From Citrus sinensis (taxonomy: Eukaryota; Streptophyta; Magnoliopsida; Sapindales; Rutaceae), in contig NC_068564.1 in NCBI RefSeq assembly GCF_022201045.2, positions 2,108,001 through 2,172,000 of the forward strand: a stretch of DNA of 64,000 nucleotides, read 5' to 3'. The notes beneath the pieces are model-generated. The model did not search any database and was not told the origin of the DNA. It worked only from the letters and a program-made list of their open reading frames with translations. Below, one piece after another: positions 33,931 through 46,700 of this stretch; position 1 is the first letter of the stretch; every line of letters starts with the position of its first letter. A program made the position numbers and the translations under genes.

Positions 33931-36900
33931 ATGCGTTCTTGGTGGGGAAAGTCATCGTCGAAGAAAAAAGCAAGTAAGGATGGTATAATTTGCACAATAC
34001 ATCAAAAAATTAAGATCACATGTGAAGGTAAAGCAAGCAGTAAATCAGGAGGGTCTCGCAGACCTTGCAATGATACAGTTTCGGAGCTAGGATCCCAGTC
34101 CCGAGCAGAATCTAGATCAACTTCCCCTTCCAAGCAAGTAGGGAGGAGTCAAAGTTTTGTTGAAAGGTCCAATGCTCAACCACTTCCACTTCCTGGTTTG
34201 CGCTCTGCAGCTGTAAGTCGTACAGCTTCTGAAATTAGTATCTCCACTAAGCCAAAACTGGAAAAAGGTTCCAAGTCTTCATTGTTTTTACCTCTTCCAA
34301 GACCGGCATGCATACGTAGTAGGGCAAATCCTGCTGACTTGGATGGAGATTTGATCACCGCCTCTATTTCCAGTGAGAGCTCCATTGATAGTGATGATCA
34401 AGCTGACTCCCGTCATCGCAGTCCGCTGGCAAATGACTATGACAATGGGACTAGAACAGCTGCAAGCAGCCCTTCCAGGTTAGCCTGCTCGTAACTCATT
34501 AAACTCGATGCTTTGACAATGGATAAAAATGTAAATGTATGGGAAATTTGTGTTCACATGTTATTGATGTTTTATTATATCTACTTATTCCTGATCAATT
34601 GACTCCATCTTTCTTTCCACCCCTGAAGTGTGATGCCCAAGGATCATCTTTCCAATGCCTCTCAAACAAGTTCAAGAGAGGAAAAAAAACCGGCAAATCT
34701 TTCATTGAGTAATCGTCTCTCCCCATCACCCAAACAAAGACGTTTAAGTGGTCATGTCCCAAATCTACAGGTTCCGTATCATGGTGCTTTCAGCAGTGCT
34801 CCTGACAGCTCGTTGTCAAGTCCCTCCAGAAGTCCACTGAGAGCATTTGGTAGTGAGCAAGTCGTGAATTCTGCTTTCTGGTCTGGGAAGCCTTATGCAG
34901 ATGTCACATTACTTGGCTCTGGCCACTGCTCTAGTCCAGGTTCTGGTCAAAATTCTGGGAATAATTCGATGGGAGGTGATATGTCAGGACAGTTATTTTG
35001 GCAACAGTTACAAAGCAGGGGTAGCCCAGAATATTCACCAATACCTAGTCCCAGAATGACTAGCCCAGGCCCCAGCTCCAGAATCCAAAGTGGTGCTGTC
35101 ACCCCTATTCATCCTAGAGCAGGAGGTGCACCCATTGAGTCGCAGACAAGCTGGCCTGATGATGGAAAACAACAAAGCCACCGCTTGCCTCTTCCTCCTA
35201 TAACAATATCCAATTCTTCTCCCTTTTCTCATTCAAATTCGGCTGCAACATCACCCTCTGTGCCACGAAGTCCAGGAAGAGTGGAAAATCCAGTTAGCCC
35301 CGAGTCACACTGGAAAAAGGGAAAGATGCTGGGTAGAGGCACATTTGGACATGTTTATGTTGGTTTTAACAGGTTTGTGGTTTATGTTTGTTTTAACAGG
35401 TTTGCCACAAAGAATATTGCTTTTTTTAAATTTTTTTTAATGCATGTGCACTTTGATTTTATTAATAAACGGCTTGCAAAACAATTGTATTAACCTCCCA
35501 TCAAATTTAGTACATTAGCAAGCTAAGTAGTTGAGATCAGTGTTAGCAGATTTTCTTGATTATCGATTACAAATGGCTCATTAGGACTGAGGTTTTTAAA
35601 TATGATGTTTTAATCTGTTTTGGTATTTTTACATGTTGGTCATTATTTAAGTTTGTATGTATCTGATTTCTCCTCTTAACTGGTCCAGTGATAGTGGTGA
35701 AATGTGTGCAATGAAGGAAGTTACATTATTTGATGATGCCAAGTCAAAGGAGAGTGCTAAGCAGCTGATGCAGGTATGATCACTTCCAAGTATAACAGTC
35801 AGCTTTCAGTTTATTAGATAATGGTTTTTGTTTCTTTGCCTCCCCCCCGCTGCCTGCATCCTTTCTTTGAATAGTTTATTTAATTGCTCCCTTGTTTTGT
35901 AACATATGCATAGCTTTAAGAAAACATTCTTACTCGAGTTCTGTGGCAGGAAATTGTATTATTAAGTCGCTTACGGCATCCAAACATCGTGCAATACTAT
36001 GGATCTAAAACAGTAAGTATTTTTGTTCTATTTCCATTCACTGAAGCATGTGACAATTGTTATTTAAAGCTGTTGATATTTATTTTCAGACATTGTCTTT
36101 TCATATGGTACAAATATGACTGTTGGATTTTTTTTCCCGAACAGGTTGAGGACAAACTTTATATATACCTGGAGTATGTATCTGGTGGGTCAATTTATAA
36201 ACTTCTCCAGGATTATGGACATTTTGGCGAACCGGCAATTCGTAATTATACACAACAAATCTTGTCTGGGCTTGCATTCTTACACTCAAAGCATACAGTC
36301 CACAGGTGATAATCCTCCTATTCTTGAATAAGTTTGAAGCTGCTATATACAGATTAGCTACTCTGCTCAATTTATACATTGTTTGTATTCTTAAATAAAG
36401 GGCATTTATTTTACAGGGACATTAAAGGAGCAAACATACTTGTGGATCCAAATGGGCGGGTCAAGCTGGCAGATTTTGGGATGGCAAAGCATGTAAGTTT
36501 AGGCATAATAATTTCTTTTAATAAATGTATAAATTGCATCTGATTAAATGAGAATTTAGCGAAACATTAAATGCTCTGTGCAGATTGCCGGCCAGTCATG
36601 TCCATTATCATTCAAGGGAAGCCCTTACTGGATGGCTCCTGAGGTCAGAAATTATTCCTTTTTGTACCTGAACTCATTAATAACAACATGGTTCTCAATT
36701 GTGATATCAAATCTAAATTTACACTCAGGTTATAAAGAACTCAAGTGGTTGCAATCTTGCTGTTGATATTTGGAGTCTTGGATGCACTGTTTTGGAAATG
36801 GCTACAACAAAACCACCTTGGAGCCAGTATGAAGGGGTCGGTACTGAAGCAACAGAAACGATCTTAAATTTTCATTTTTTCTTATACAGAAAATGATAGT

Positions 36901-39084
36901 TTATGTTGTCCAGTTGGAGCTTAGTTCATTGTGTGAGATAGTTGCATGTTATGATCTGCAGGTTGCTGCTATGTTTAAGATTGGGAATAGTAAGGAACTC
37001 CCAACAATTCCAGATGACCTCTCTGATGAAGGAAAGGATTTTATTAGGTTGTGTTTGCAACGTAATCCCTTAAACCGTCCAACAGCAGCTGAGCTTTTGG
37101 ATCACCCTTTTGTGAAGGGTGCTGCACCTTTGGAAAGAACTATTCTGGCCCCTGAGCCTTCAGATGTTCCCCCTGGAGTTACAAATGGCATAAAAGCTCT
37201 GGTAGTTTCATTTCTCTTGATATTCCATTTCGTCTCTATTGGGATTGAGATTGTTGTGTATGCTTGATATTTGGTGCATGTTCTCCCTTTGGGTTCCTGT
37301 TTATTTTAGCAATGGAATTTAGATGTACCACGAATATTAAAATGGTGATATTGTCTTGATATGCTTTTCACATTCTTAACTGTCTCATATCTTTAATGTG
37401 CAGAAGGCATTATAGAATTTTTTTTCAACTGCTGTCTTATTCCAGTGAATCAATTAATTTGTAGGAAGTTCGTGTGATACATTGTGTTATCACATCAATT
37501 TTAAACTTTCAATGTTAGAGATATGCAATTCTGCTAGTTGGATAAGTGTTTGACTCGTGGTTGGAAAGAACATGTGCAGAATGTAGTGAAAATTGTTCTA
37601 AAATCTCAGGCAAAAGCAGATGATCATTATATAACTTGTTCTTTTTCTGGCTACTATGACATGGGAGTCTTATTTATTTAATCTCTCTAGCAAAATATTG
37701 ACAATCTTTCTAAATTCAGGTTCCTTCCTAGTCATATTGACATAATGCGTGCAGTAAAGCTCCATTGGGTTAGTACATAGAGATGTACTAACTAAAGCAA
37801 TTAAAGCTGCAGGGATGCTTAAGACAGTTTGCTAGTTTATCTTTAGTTGTGTATCACAATGAGATAAAGGTTTAGGGAAGTATTGTCCACTCAGTTGGGT
37901 GTTTAATGTGAGTTATGGATAATATAGAGTCAACTTTTTCCATCAAAACTTGGATTTGTGTATGGACAACAGCTGTTCCAGTTACATGGATATTTTGGGG
38001 GCAAATGTGAAGTAAGGCTTCAGTGAATAAATTTAGGTTTAGAGGGACAAATGAGACACCAAAGTAAACTTCTATACCAAATCTAGAAAATGATTAGTCC
38101 TGTTGATTTTAAATTGTTGTGATAAGCTTAGATAACAGTGATGAGACTTTTTTTTTTCATTATTTGATATTTGATGTGTGTTTGATTGCACATAAGAGCG
38201 GAGAAAATTCTTTGTGTTTTTTTCTTCGATTTTTGTACTTGGGCAATGACCTTGGGACTGTCTAAAGAAACTGGCTTGTTTTCCTAATGTCCATCTAGAG
38301 CATATCCTCTTCTTTGTATGCGGCCAATTTCTGACTATTGGTTTGGCTCATTAATTAACTTTCAGGGCATTGGACAATTGAGAAACGTTTCCACTTTTGA
38401 TACTGAGAGACTTGCTGTTCATTCATCAAGAGTTTCGCAAACTTCTCTCAATGCCAGGTCTCTCTTTTTCTCGCTTTCTTACACAAAAATTAGCAATGAT
38501 AAAAGTAACTCAACATCATCATCTTCACGAGCTTGAATTCTGATTTCTGTTACCTGATCTGCAGTGATATCAATATTTCAATGAACAGATCGTGCCCCGT
38601 GTCACCCATTGGAAGCCCTCTTTTACATCCAAGGTCACCACAACACCTGAATGGAAAAATGTCTCCTTCTCCTATATCTAGCCCTCGGACCACTTCAGGT
38701 GCATCCACACCTCTAACGGGTGGCAGTGGTGCTATACCATTCAATCACCTGAAACAACCAGTTTACTTGCAAGAGGGTTTTGGGAACTTGGCGAAGCCCA
38801 CAAGTAACTTTTATGGCAATGGCCCTTCTTACCAAGATACAAATCCTGACATATTCCGAGGGATGCAGCCAGGAGGGTCTCACATATTCTCAGAATTAGT
38901 ACCCTCCGAAAATGATGTTTTAGGAAAGCAATTGGGAAGGCCAGTTCATGGGGAACCGTACGATGGACAGTCGGTCTTAGCTGATCGTGTGTCTCGGCAG
39001 TTCCTGAAGGATCAGGTGAAGATGAATCCATCCCTAGATCTAAGTCCCCTATCTCCTTTGCCCGCCCGGACTAGTGGTATCTAA
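33931..39084 (+). CDS. YDA: YODA-type MAP kinase kinase kinase (intact copy)
   Basis: MEKK-class MAPKKK that activates MKK4/5-type kinases; in Arabidopsis YODA controls stomatal and embryo patterning. Eleven coding exons: 33931-34478, 34629-35372, 35689-35773, 35950-36012, 36145-36305, 36417-36492, 36584-36643, 36729-36836, 36962-37201, 38366-38457 and 38565-39084, together 898 residues (Arabidopsis YODA has about 880). The N-terminal 400 residues are Ser/Pro-rich, including the YODA-like stretch [18 protein letters not shown]. The kinase domain is about 411-665: Gly loop GRGTFGHV, Lys440, HRD 533-535, DFG 553-555 and SPYWMAPE ending at 579. The C-terminal tail is Ser/Pro-rich ([19 protein letters not shown]). 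Exon 2 ends at a duplicated donor, and the exon 8 donor GTCGGT is weak. It faces the SDR cluster tail-to-tail. Confidence 0.92.
35346..35401 (+). promoter_or_regulatory. Duplicated 5' splice site at the end of YODA exon 2
   Basis: Bases 35373-35399 imperfectly repeat the last 25-27 bases of exon 2, so CAG|GTTTG occurs twice, 27 nt apart (donors at 35373 and 35400). Use of the second donor would add nine in-frame residues with no stop, right after the glycine-rich loop. The left pseudogene has the same arrangement. Confidence 0.6.
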
Positions 39085-40563
39085 CTTCATTCATTTTTTT
39101 GGACCCACCAATCTCTGCGAACCTGAAGTTTTCAGATTCTCTTTGGTTCTACTAAACTATTTATTCTCAACTGCTGAGGAAGCTAAGTTGTCAATAAGTG
39201 TCCAGAGTGGAAATCTATGGAATAAGTTTTTTTTTTTTTTTTGGAGGGGGTGGGGTGGATGAAGGGGCTGGAGGTGGATACATTATTTGCCATGGCTTCG
39301 TTTTCGGGCTTATGTCTTGCAGATTCTTGATCGATCAGCAACTTAAGCTGTGTGACAAAACTGATACTACTGTTGGATGGCTAGGCTAATTTATAGTGGA
39401 GCTTGCTTCCCAGCTAATAACAAACTTGCTGTTGAGGGTAGTTTGTGATATGATTCGGCATCAACTTTGTACAGAGCAGAGTCCATAGAACGTCAACTTG
39501 TGGCTAACTGAACTATGGTATTACGAGCTTGATTATTATGGCGGAAGGTAGAGCTGACGATCCAATGTGGGGCTGTTCTTCAAGGAACTTAATTATAGCT
39601 GCAAAATCAGTACAGTATTTTTAGATCATGGTATAGAAGAGAAGAACGACCAACTCAGTACAATTATTAGACTGTAGGCTAATTTTTTTGGGGTCAAACT
39701 GCTGTACAGAAAAATGGAGAACAGAATTGGGTCCAAAATTTGTGTACAAAACGATCACAGATTTGTCAAGCTTCTGCATCAGTTGCAGTTGGTTCAGGTG
39801 TCACTATTGTTATGAATTGTTCTACCAATTTGTTGTATGTACATTAACACTTCCGTAAATTGAAGAGATCTCACTCCATGAACGTGTTTTTTTCTGACCA
39901 TACAGAGATGCGCATACAGGATTGAGAATTTGTTGATGTACTTGGATTTAATCATTGTAAATGTTCAAGTTCCAGCTCCCAGCACAAGATGCTAATCTGA
40001 TGCAAAAACGGAGAAATTGGGTGACGACTCCTTTGTCTGATTATACGATTTCTCTTTGTTGAGCTATATCTTTGTTTTCCAGGTTGTTAACTCTTATGTG
40101 ACACCAATTATCTGATGATGAATGAAGGTGAACATGTTACTGCATCACTAGAAGGATATTTGAACCCAGCCAAGCATACATACCTCAGTATGAAGCTTGG
40201 GATCAAATATTTGAAGTAGTCATCTAATCGAAGTAATATAGATTAACTGCAATCAGTGGCCTTGGCAATTCCAGTTTCATCAACTTGTATGTTACTATAC
40301 CTTCTAAAGCAGCTTGTATCAGATAAGTAGATTGAATCGGCAGAAGCAACAATATATGTTCATTAATATACCCTCTCAAGCAACTTGTATCATCTGCAAT
40401 CAGATGATCCACTAGAAAAACTTGCAACAGAAAAACAAGATCAACAGGATCGTATGGGTACAGAAATCTCTCGACACTTATTGTTTTGTTACAATGGAGG
40501 AGAGAGCAGAAGTTTTTAGTAAGCAATATCCTTATTCATGAAAACATAAAACATCTATATTCT
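39085..40563. other. Convergent 3' regions of YODA and SDR gene A
   Basis: Holds the two 3' UTRs facing each other. No further gene is seen. A T-run plus G-rich stretch at 39228-39258 gives only low-complexity open frames. Confidence 0.5.
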
Positions 40564-40745
40564 CTAAGAATTTTGAGACAATCTATTAATCAAATCCAAG
40601 CTGAAATCCCACAATTTCCTTGCCAACTCGGTATCAACAGCATGTGGGCTTGGTTGAGCTATGTTACTGTCGTTGAAATAGAGGCCAGTCTTCCCTTTAA
40701 CTTGTGGATGCAACGCAACATAACATGTTGTTGCCGCGCCCTGCC

Positions 40746-40776
<31 letters not shown>

Positions 40777-43700
40777 AACCGATATATGTAACTAAGAGCA
40801 TGTTCAAATACACCTATTTGAAAAGTGGACGGTTTAATTCCTATCAAAGGTATTCATCTGAATCTTTGGACATTGTAACAAGAATTGTGTATCTAGAGAT
40901 ATCTGTAAAGATGGAAATACCTGCTGCACGTTTCTGAACACAAATTTACCAAGAAAGCCAACAATAGCTGCAACAAACAAAAAGGAAAACATAAAGCCAT
41001 GGCACAACCACTGGATGCAAGATAGAGAAAAGGAAAAGGAAAAGACTTTGAAATACCACAAGGTATCCGGTCAAATTTTTCTTAATATTATGAATACCAA
41101 GTTCCTACCTTTCTGTTGTTGTCAAAGAATGAAACTCATGCCAGGCATCAATTACATCATACTATCAGCACACGAGATTTAGAAAGCAAAATTCAGTTTT
41201 TACAAAATATTGTTAACACTAAGATAGGTGAACAGGAAATAATGTCCTGCAGCAGGTGACCGGCAATTTTATTAAATTTCTAGATAATCTGTAGCTGGGT
41301 TAATACGCGCACACAGTTTCACTCCCATGTAATTGTGCGAGCCGAATTTGGTTAGTTTACACTTACTTCAGCATGAAAGATAAATTCATTCGCATATTTA
41401 GAACCACACACACAAAAGTGCATCACTTAGTGAAAGGCAGAAAAGGTTGACATGACATATCCACTAAGTTCCCTAATTGTGCTTCTTCATGCAAGAAAAG
41501 CAATCTAAAATATTATGACATACAAAATTCTCTAAAATGAAAAAAAAAAGCGCATCACGAAAAATTTGAGTTATTACCATTCACAAAGCCCTCCTGACGG
41601 AAAAGGTTGGTGTTAATTGCTCCAGGGTGAAGTGAATTTGCAGTTATCTCCACCCCCTCCTCTTCCTATTTAAAAACATTCCATCAGTATAGTACAGCAA
41701 AATATGTGGTTGATGTTCGGCAGTACACTAAACCATCATTATCTACCTTAGAAAAGATTCTTTTGATGTATATTACGACAGTGACACCAAAGTACAAGCA
41801 CAGTTGAGTATAAAAAGAAAATAAGCGAGGGAAAACATTGGTACCATGGATACTCATTAACGTAAAATAATAGGATGAGTTGTATATGGAGACACAGGTG
41901 ACTCATATCAAAAGTGAAAAACTTGTAATTTATTAAAGATGGATCAGTAGAAAAAAATGCTTTCTTCTTTTAAGAAATCTTAACCTTCAAATGTCTCGCA
42001 AGTTCATTGGCATGCAAAATGTTGGCGAGCTTCGATTGACCATACGCAACGAAATTCCCATACCTGCTCATAATAAACTCTAGGCAATCAAACTAATTGT
42101 GCATTTGTATGGCATGCGAATCAAACTTCATAGGTTTTCAAAGCTTTATTTTGATAGGACTCTATATGACGCCAGTGGATATGTAAAAAATACTTCTAAA
42201 TAAAATGTAATTCTACAGTGAATAATAGCATTACACCAGGAAGGAATCACATTGTAAAAACATAATAAATGCTTAATGACTTTATTGCTGACATGCTATC
42301 TGCTGAAAGCTTAAATATAGCCATCAAAAAGGAATTTCCAGATACCCAACAGGTGGTATGTCTGGAAAATGTGTGTATAAGCCACTAGTAACATTTGGGA
42401 GTTTATCCATTATTCAAAGCTTCACATTCAAGTTGTCATCGTTCATATACAAAGAAAAGAAAAGGAAAAGAAAAGGGTGGCACTATCAATCTCGTCAACA
42501 TCTTAAATGTTCCATAAATGACTTGACAATATTAGATATTTAATCAATTAATGTATGTAACTGAACAAGGCAGATGTGCAACTTAAATTAATTCCTGAAC
42601 TCGACCTGTTCTTAAACACTGGTAATAAATAGCATAGGTGCCTAGGAGCGAAAAGATGTGCATACTGAACAACAATCCACTAAGATGTTAGTTAGGGTCT
42701 TGATGACACCCCGGGAGGTCAATTAATAGCTGTATATTTCCCAAATAAACATCTCATGTAGACCACAGTAGAGTGACATAATGATTGTCATTTGTCAAGC
42801 ATACCATCTTGAACTAGAAAAAAGTATAATCAGACAGTGTTACCCTGACTGATCGTTGAGTTTCTCAAAACGAATTCCTTCACGATATGTAAACCGGTGA
42901 CCCTCTGAGGAGACATTTACAATTCTTCCTTCCCTGCCACTCTCTTGTGCTGTCCTCTTCATAGTGTCCAGTAAAAGATTAGTCAAAAGAAAATGACCTG
43001 GAGAAAGCATTTGAAAACAAGGTTATCCTAACTGTTCAATCAATAGTCAAATGCATCAGATGAAAATCCGGAAGAATTATTTTTTTTCTTTGTGAAACTA
43101 TTGCAAATCTTTGTGCAGAGCATTTGGCCGGTGACGAGTATTAAATGCCATGACATAAGTTTAAATCAGCACACAACGACTACAAAAACCCTCCCACTGT
43201 TAGGTACTTAATTTTCCACATTAAGACTGTGAAACTGGTTAGTTAATTCTGTTATGTGCTTAAGTGACGAGCTGAGTCAGCATTTGTGGGGCTAGTAATT
43301 AGTTAAGTTTGTTGCTGCTAACGACTGGACAACAAAGCTATAAATATATAATTAGAGGCTGATCAGATGAGAACTTTTATCACGATTTTGAGAGGCCTAG
43401 GGTGAGATATAGAAAATTCTATGTGAGAGAGATTTAATCCTTGTCATCAGTTGTCTCTTTGTAATCAATCAGTTCAATAGAAGCTCAAGCCCAAGAGGGT
43501 TCTTCAGTCGTGGATGTAGGTACCATTAGTACTGAACCACGTAATATTTGAGTGTTGTCTTCTTCTCACACTCTCTCCTTTCTTAATTCTTTAGTTTCTT
43601 GGATGTGTTGTTGCTTTATTTTCTTATGGTAACAATTCTTGGGGAGTCAGATTGAATCGATTTGGTTTATTAACGACCAAGATTTGATTAGTTTCTTAAC

Positions 43701-46700
43701 AAATTGGTATCAGAGCCCTTACAGCTCTTGGCTCTTGTTCTAAAATGCCTTCTACCAGATACGATCTAGAAAAGTTCAGTGGCGAAAATGACTTCTATCT
43801 ATGGAGTCTCAAGATGTGTGCAATCTTGATACAATAGGGGCTTGATGGTGCTCTTGATATTAAAGAAGATCAAATTAGCAAGAAAGAAAAAGTAAAAGGC
43901 TCCTCAGGTTCAGGTGGAGACTTGAGGACAATCAACAACAAAGCTCACAGCACCATCATCTTGCATCTTTCAGATGAAGTGTTGAGGGAAGTAGCAAAAG
44001 AAAAATCTGCATCAGGCCTCTGGACAAAACTTGAAGAGATGTTCCTGAAGAAATCTCTTGCCAAGAGACTTTATATGAAAAGAATGTTGTATATGTTCTC
44101 AATGAAGGAGGGAACAACCATGAAAGATCATCTTGATGAGTTCAATAAGTTAATTCTGGATCTGGAGAACATTAGCATCAATCTTGAAGATGAAGACAGA
44201 GCTCTTATTTTGTTAAGCTCTCTTCCAGACTCTTATGAGCACTTTGTTGATACATTATTGTATGAGAGACAAACCCTTACCTTAAAAGATGTAAAGAGTG
44301 CTCTCGAGTCAAAAGATTTGAAGAAACGAGCTAAAGGAAAAGATCAGGGGCTGGGTGAAATCCTGGTGGCCAAATCAAAATCTAAAAAGAAGAAAAAACA
44401 TGAGAAGAAATGAAACAACCAAAAGGAAAATATTGATAAGAAAAATAAGAAGAGGAAGTGTTACTTCTGTCAAAAGGAAGGGCATTATATTAAAGACTAC
44501 TTTGAGAAGAAGAAACTTGAAAAGATCCAAAAAGAGACCTCTGGGAAGGCAGCTATAGCATCAGAGGATGAAGAAGATTCAGAAGGTGTTGATGTACTCA
44601 TTGTTGCTGAGAAACAACCCACTGAAGAATGAATCCTGGATTCTGGTTGCTCCTTCCATATGAGCCCCAATAAGCAACTCTTCAAGACTTTTGAGAAAGT
44701 TGATACAAGAAAAGTTTTACTAGGTAATAACTTAGCCTGTAAAGTTGTTGGAATTGGGACTGTTACCATTACCATGCATGATGGGGGTAGAAAGAGATCT
44801 AAGAAATGTTAGATACGTTCCAGAGCTAAAAAGAAACCTTATATCTTTAGGAGAAGTTGACCAATTTGGCTGTAGCATAAAAACTGAAAATAGTGAACTA
44901 TAGGTCATTAAAAATGGCACAGTTACAATGAAGGGGGTTAGAAGAAATGTGTTATATGTTCTAATAGGATCCTCTTACACACCATGAATAATGGCCTCTG
45001 TTAGTAAGGATAAAACTAAGTTATGAGACAGAAGATTAGGTCACATGAGTGAGAAGAGTTTAAGAGAGCTAGGGAAACAATGAGTAATTGGTTCTGATCA
45101 GATCTCATCTATTGAGTTCTGTGAAAAGTGTGTGTTTAGGAAGGCAACCAGACAAAAGTTTGGCACTAGGAAGCAGGAAACCAAACATTCTGTGGACTAC
45201 ATTCATTCAGACTTATGGGGGCCATCACAGGTTCTATCACATGGTGGTGCTAGATACTTCATGACTTTGATTGATGACTACACCAGAAAAGTTTGGGTCT
45301 ATGTCCTAAAACAAAAAGGGGAAGCTCTACTGAAGTTCAAAGAATGGCTGACATTAATTGAAAACCAAACTGAGAGGAAAGTAAAAAGGCTGATGACTGA
45401 TAACGGCCTAGAATACTGCAGCAAGGAGTTTGATGGCTTTTGCAAAGAGAAGTGGATTATAAGACACAAAACAGTAAGACATACACCTCAGCAAAATGGC
45501 CTTGCTGAGAGGATGAACAAAACCTTAGTGGAAAAGGTCATGTGCATGTTGTTTAGTGCAAATCTATTAAAACACTTCTGGGCTGATGCTGTCACTACAG
45601 CAGTATATCTAATCAATAGAAGCCCCTCTACAACACTGAACTTCAAAACCCCTCAAGAGGTTTGGTCTGGTAAAACCCTTGATCTTAGTAATCTTAGAAT
45701 ATTTGGCTCACCAACATGTGCACACATCAACTAAGGAAAACTTGAACCTAGGGCAATTAAAGGTATCTTTATTGGTTACCCTGAAGGTGTTAAAAGATAG
45801 AAGATCTGGTGCTTTGATGGGAAACCTTCAAGAGTAATTGTGAGCAGGGATGTTATCTTTGATGAGGATTCTATGCTGCAACAAAAGGTTGAAACTGAAC
45901 TATTAGCTTCTGAGCAAAGTGTCAATCAAGAGCCTAACTTGGAGGTGGAGTCTGCAGATGACAAATTTAAATCCCATGATAGTAAATCTAGCTCCTCAGG
46001 AAAAGATACTTATCAAATGGCAAGAGACAGAGAAAAAAGAGTTATCAGAATGCCTAAGAGATTTGATATAGCTGACTTGATATCCTATGAACTTACTGTG
46101 GCTGAAGAAGTTATTGGGGAAGAACCTGGTAACTATAAATAAGCCATGAACAACAGAGATAAATCAAAATGGTTATCAGCAATGAAAGAAGAAATGTCAT
46201 CACTAAAGAAAAATGATACATGGATTTTGGTAGAAAACCCTATGGATAGGAAGTTAGTTGGGTGTAAATGATTTTTCAAGCTTAAAGAAGGGGTTGCTGG
46301 TGTTGAACCTCTAAGGTATAAAACTAGGTTGGTTGCTAAGGGTTTTACATAAATGGAAGGCGTAGATTACAGTGAAGTGTTTTCTCCTGTTGTTAAGTAC
46401 AGCTCAATCAAGGTGTTGATTGCCATTACAACTTATTTTGATCTGGAGTTGGGTCAACTAGATGTCAAGACAGTCTTTCTTCATGGCAACCTTGAGGAAA
46501 AGCTATACATGGAACAACCAGAAGGTTTCATTCAGAAGGGATTAGAAGACAAGGTTTGCTTACTTAAAAAGAGTTTATATGGCTTAAAACAATCACCCAA
46601 ATAATGGTATTTGAGATTTGACCAATTTATGGTGGCACATGGCTACTCAAGAAGTCAATATGATAATTGTGTATACTGTAAGCTTCTACCTTCTGGAGAT

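Larger units (their letters stand above)
18597..37158 (+). repeat. Right copy of the ~21.7-kb tandem duplication (now 18.6 kb)
   Basis: Begins with the HRGP 5' flank (equivalent to 8969 on) and runs through LSI2 to the point in YODA exon 9 (37158) where the left copy breaks off. Relative to the left copy it lacks 3,170 bp around HRGP exon 2 (9801-12970), and it retains LSI2 and YODA. A 2.1-kb hAT element and a Tourist-like MITE lie in segments absent from the left copy, so it cannot be said whether they came before or after the duplication. Confidence 0.9.
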
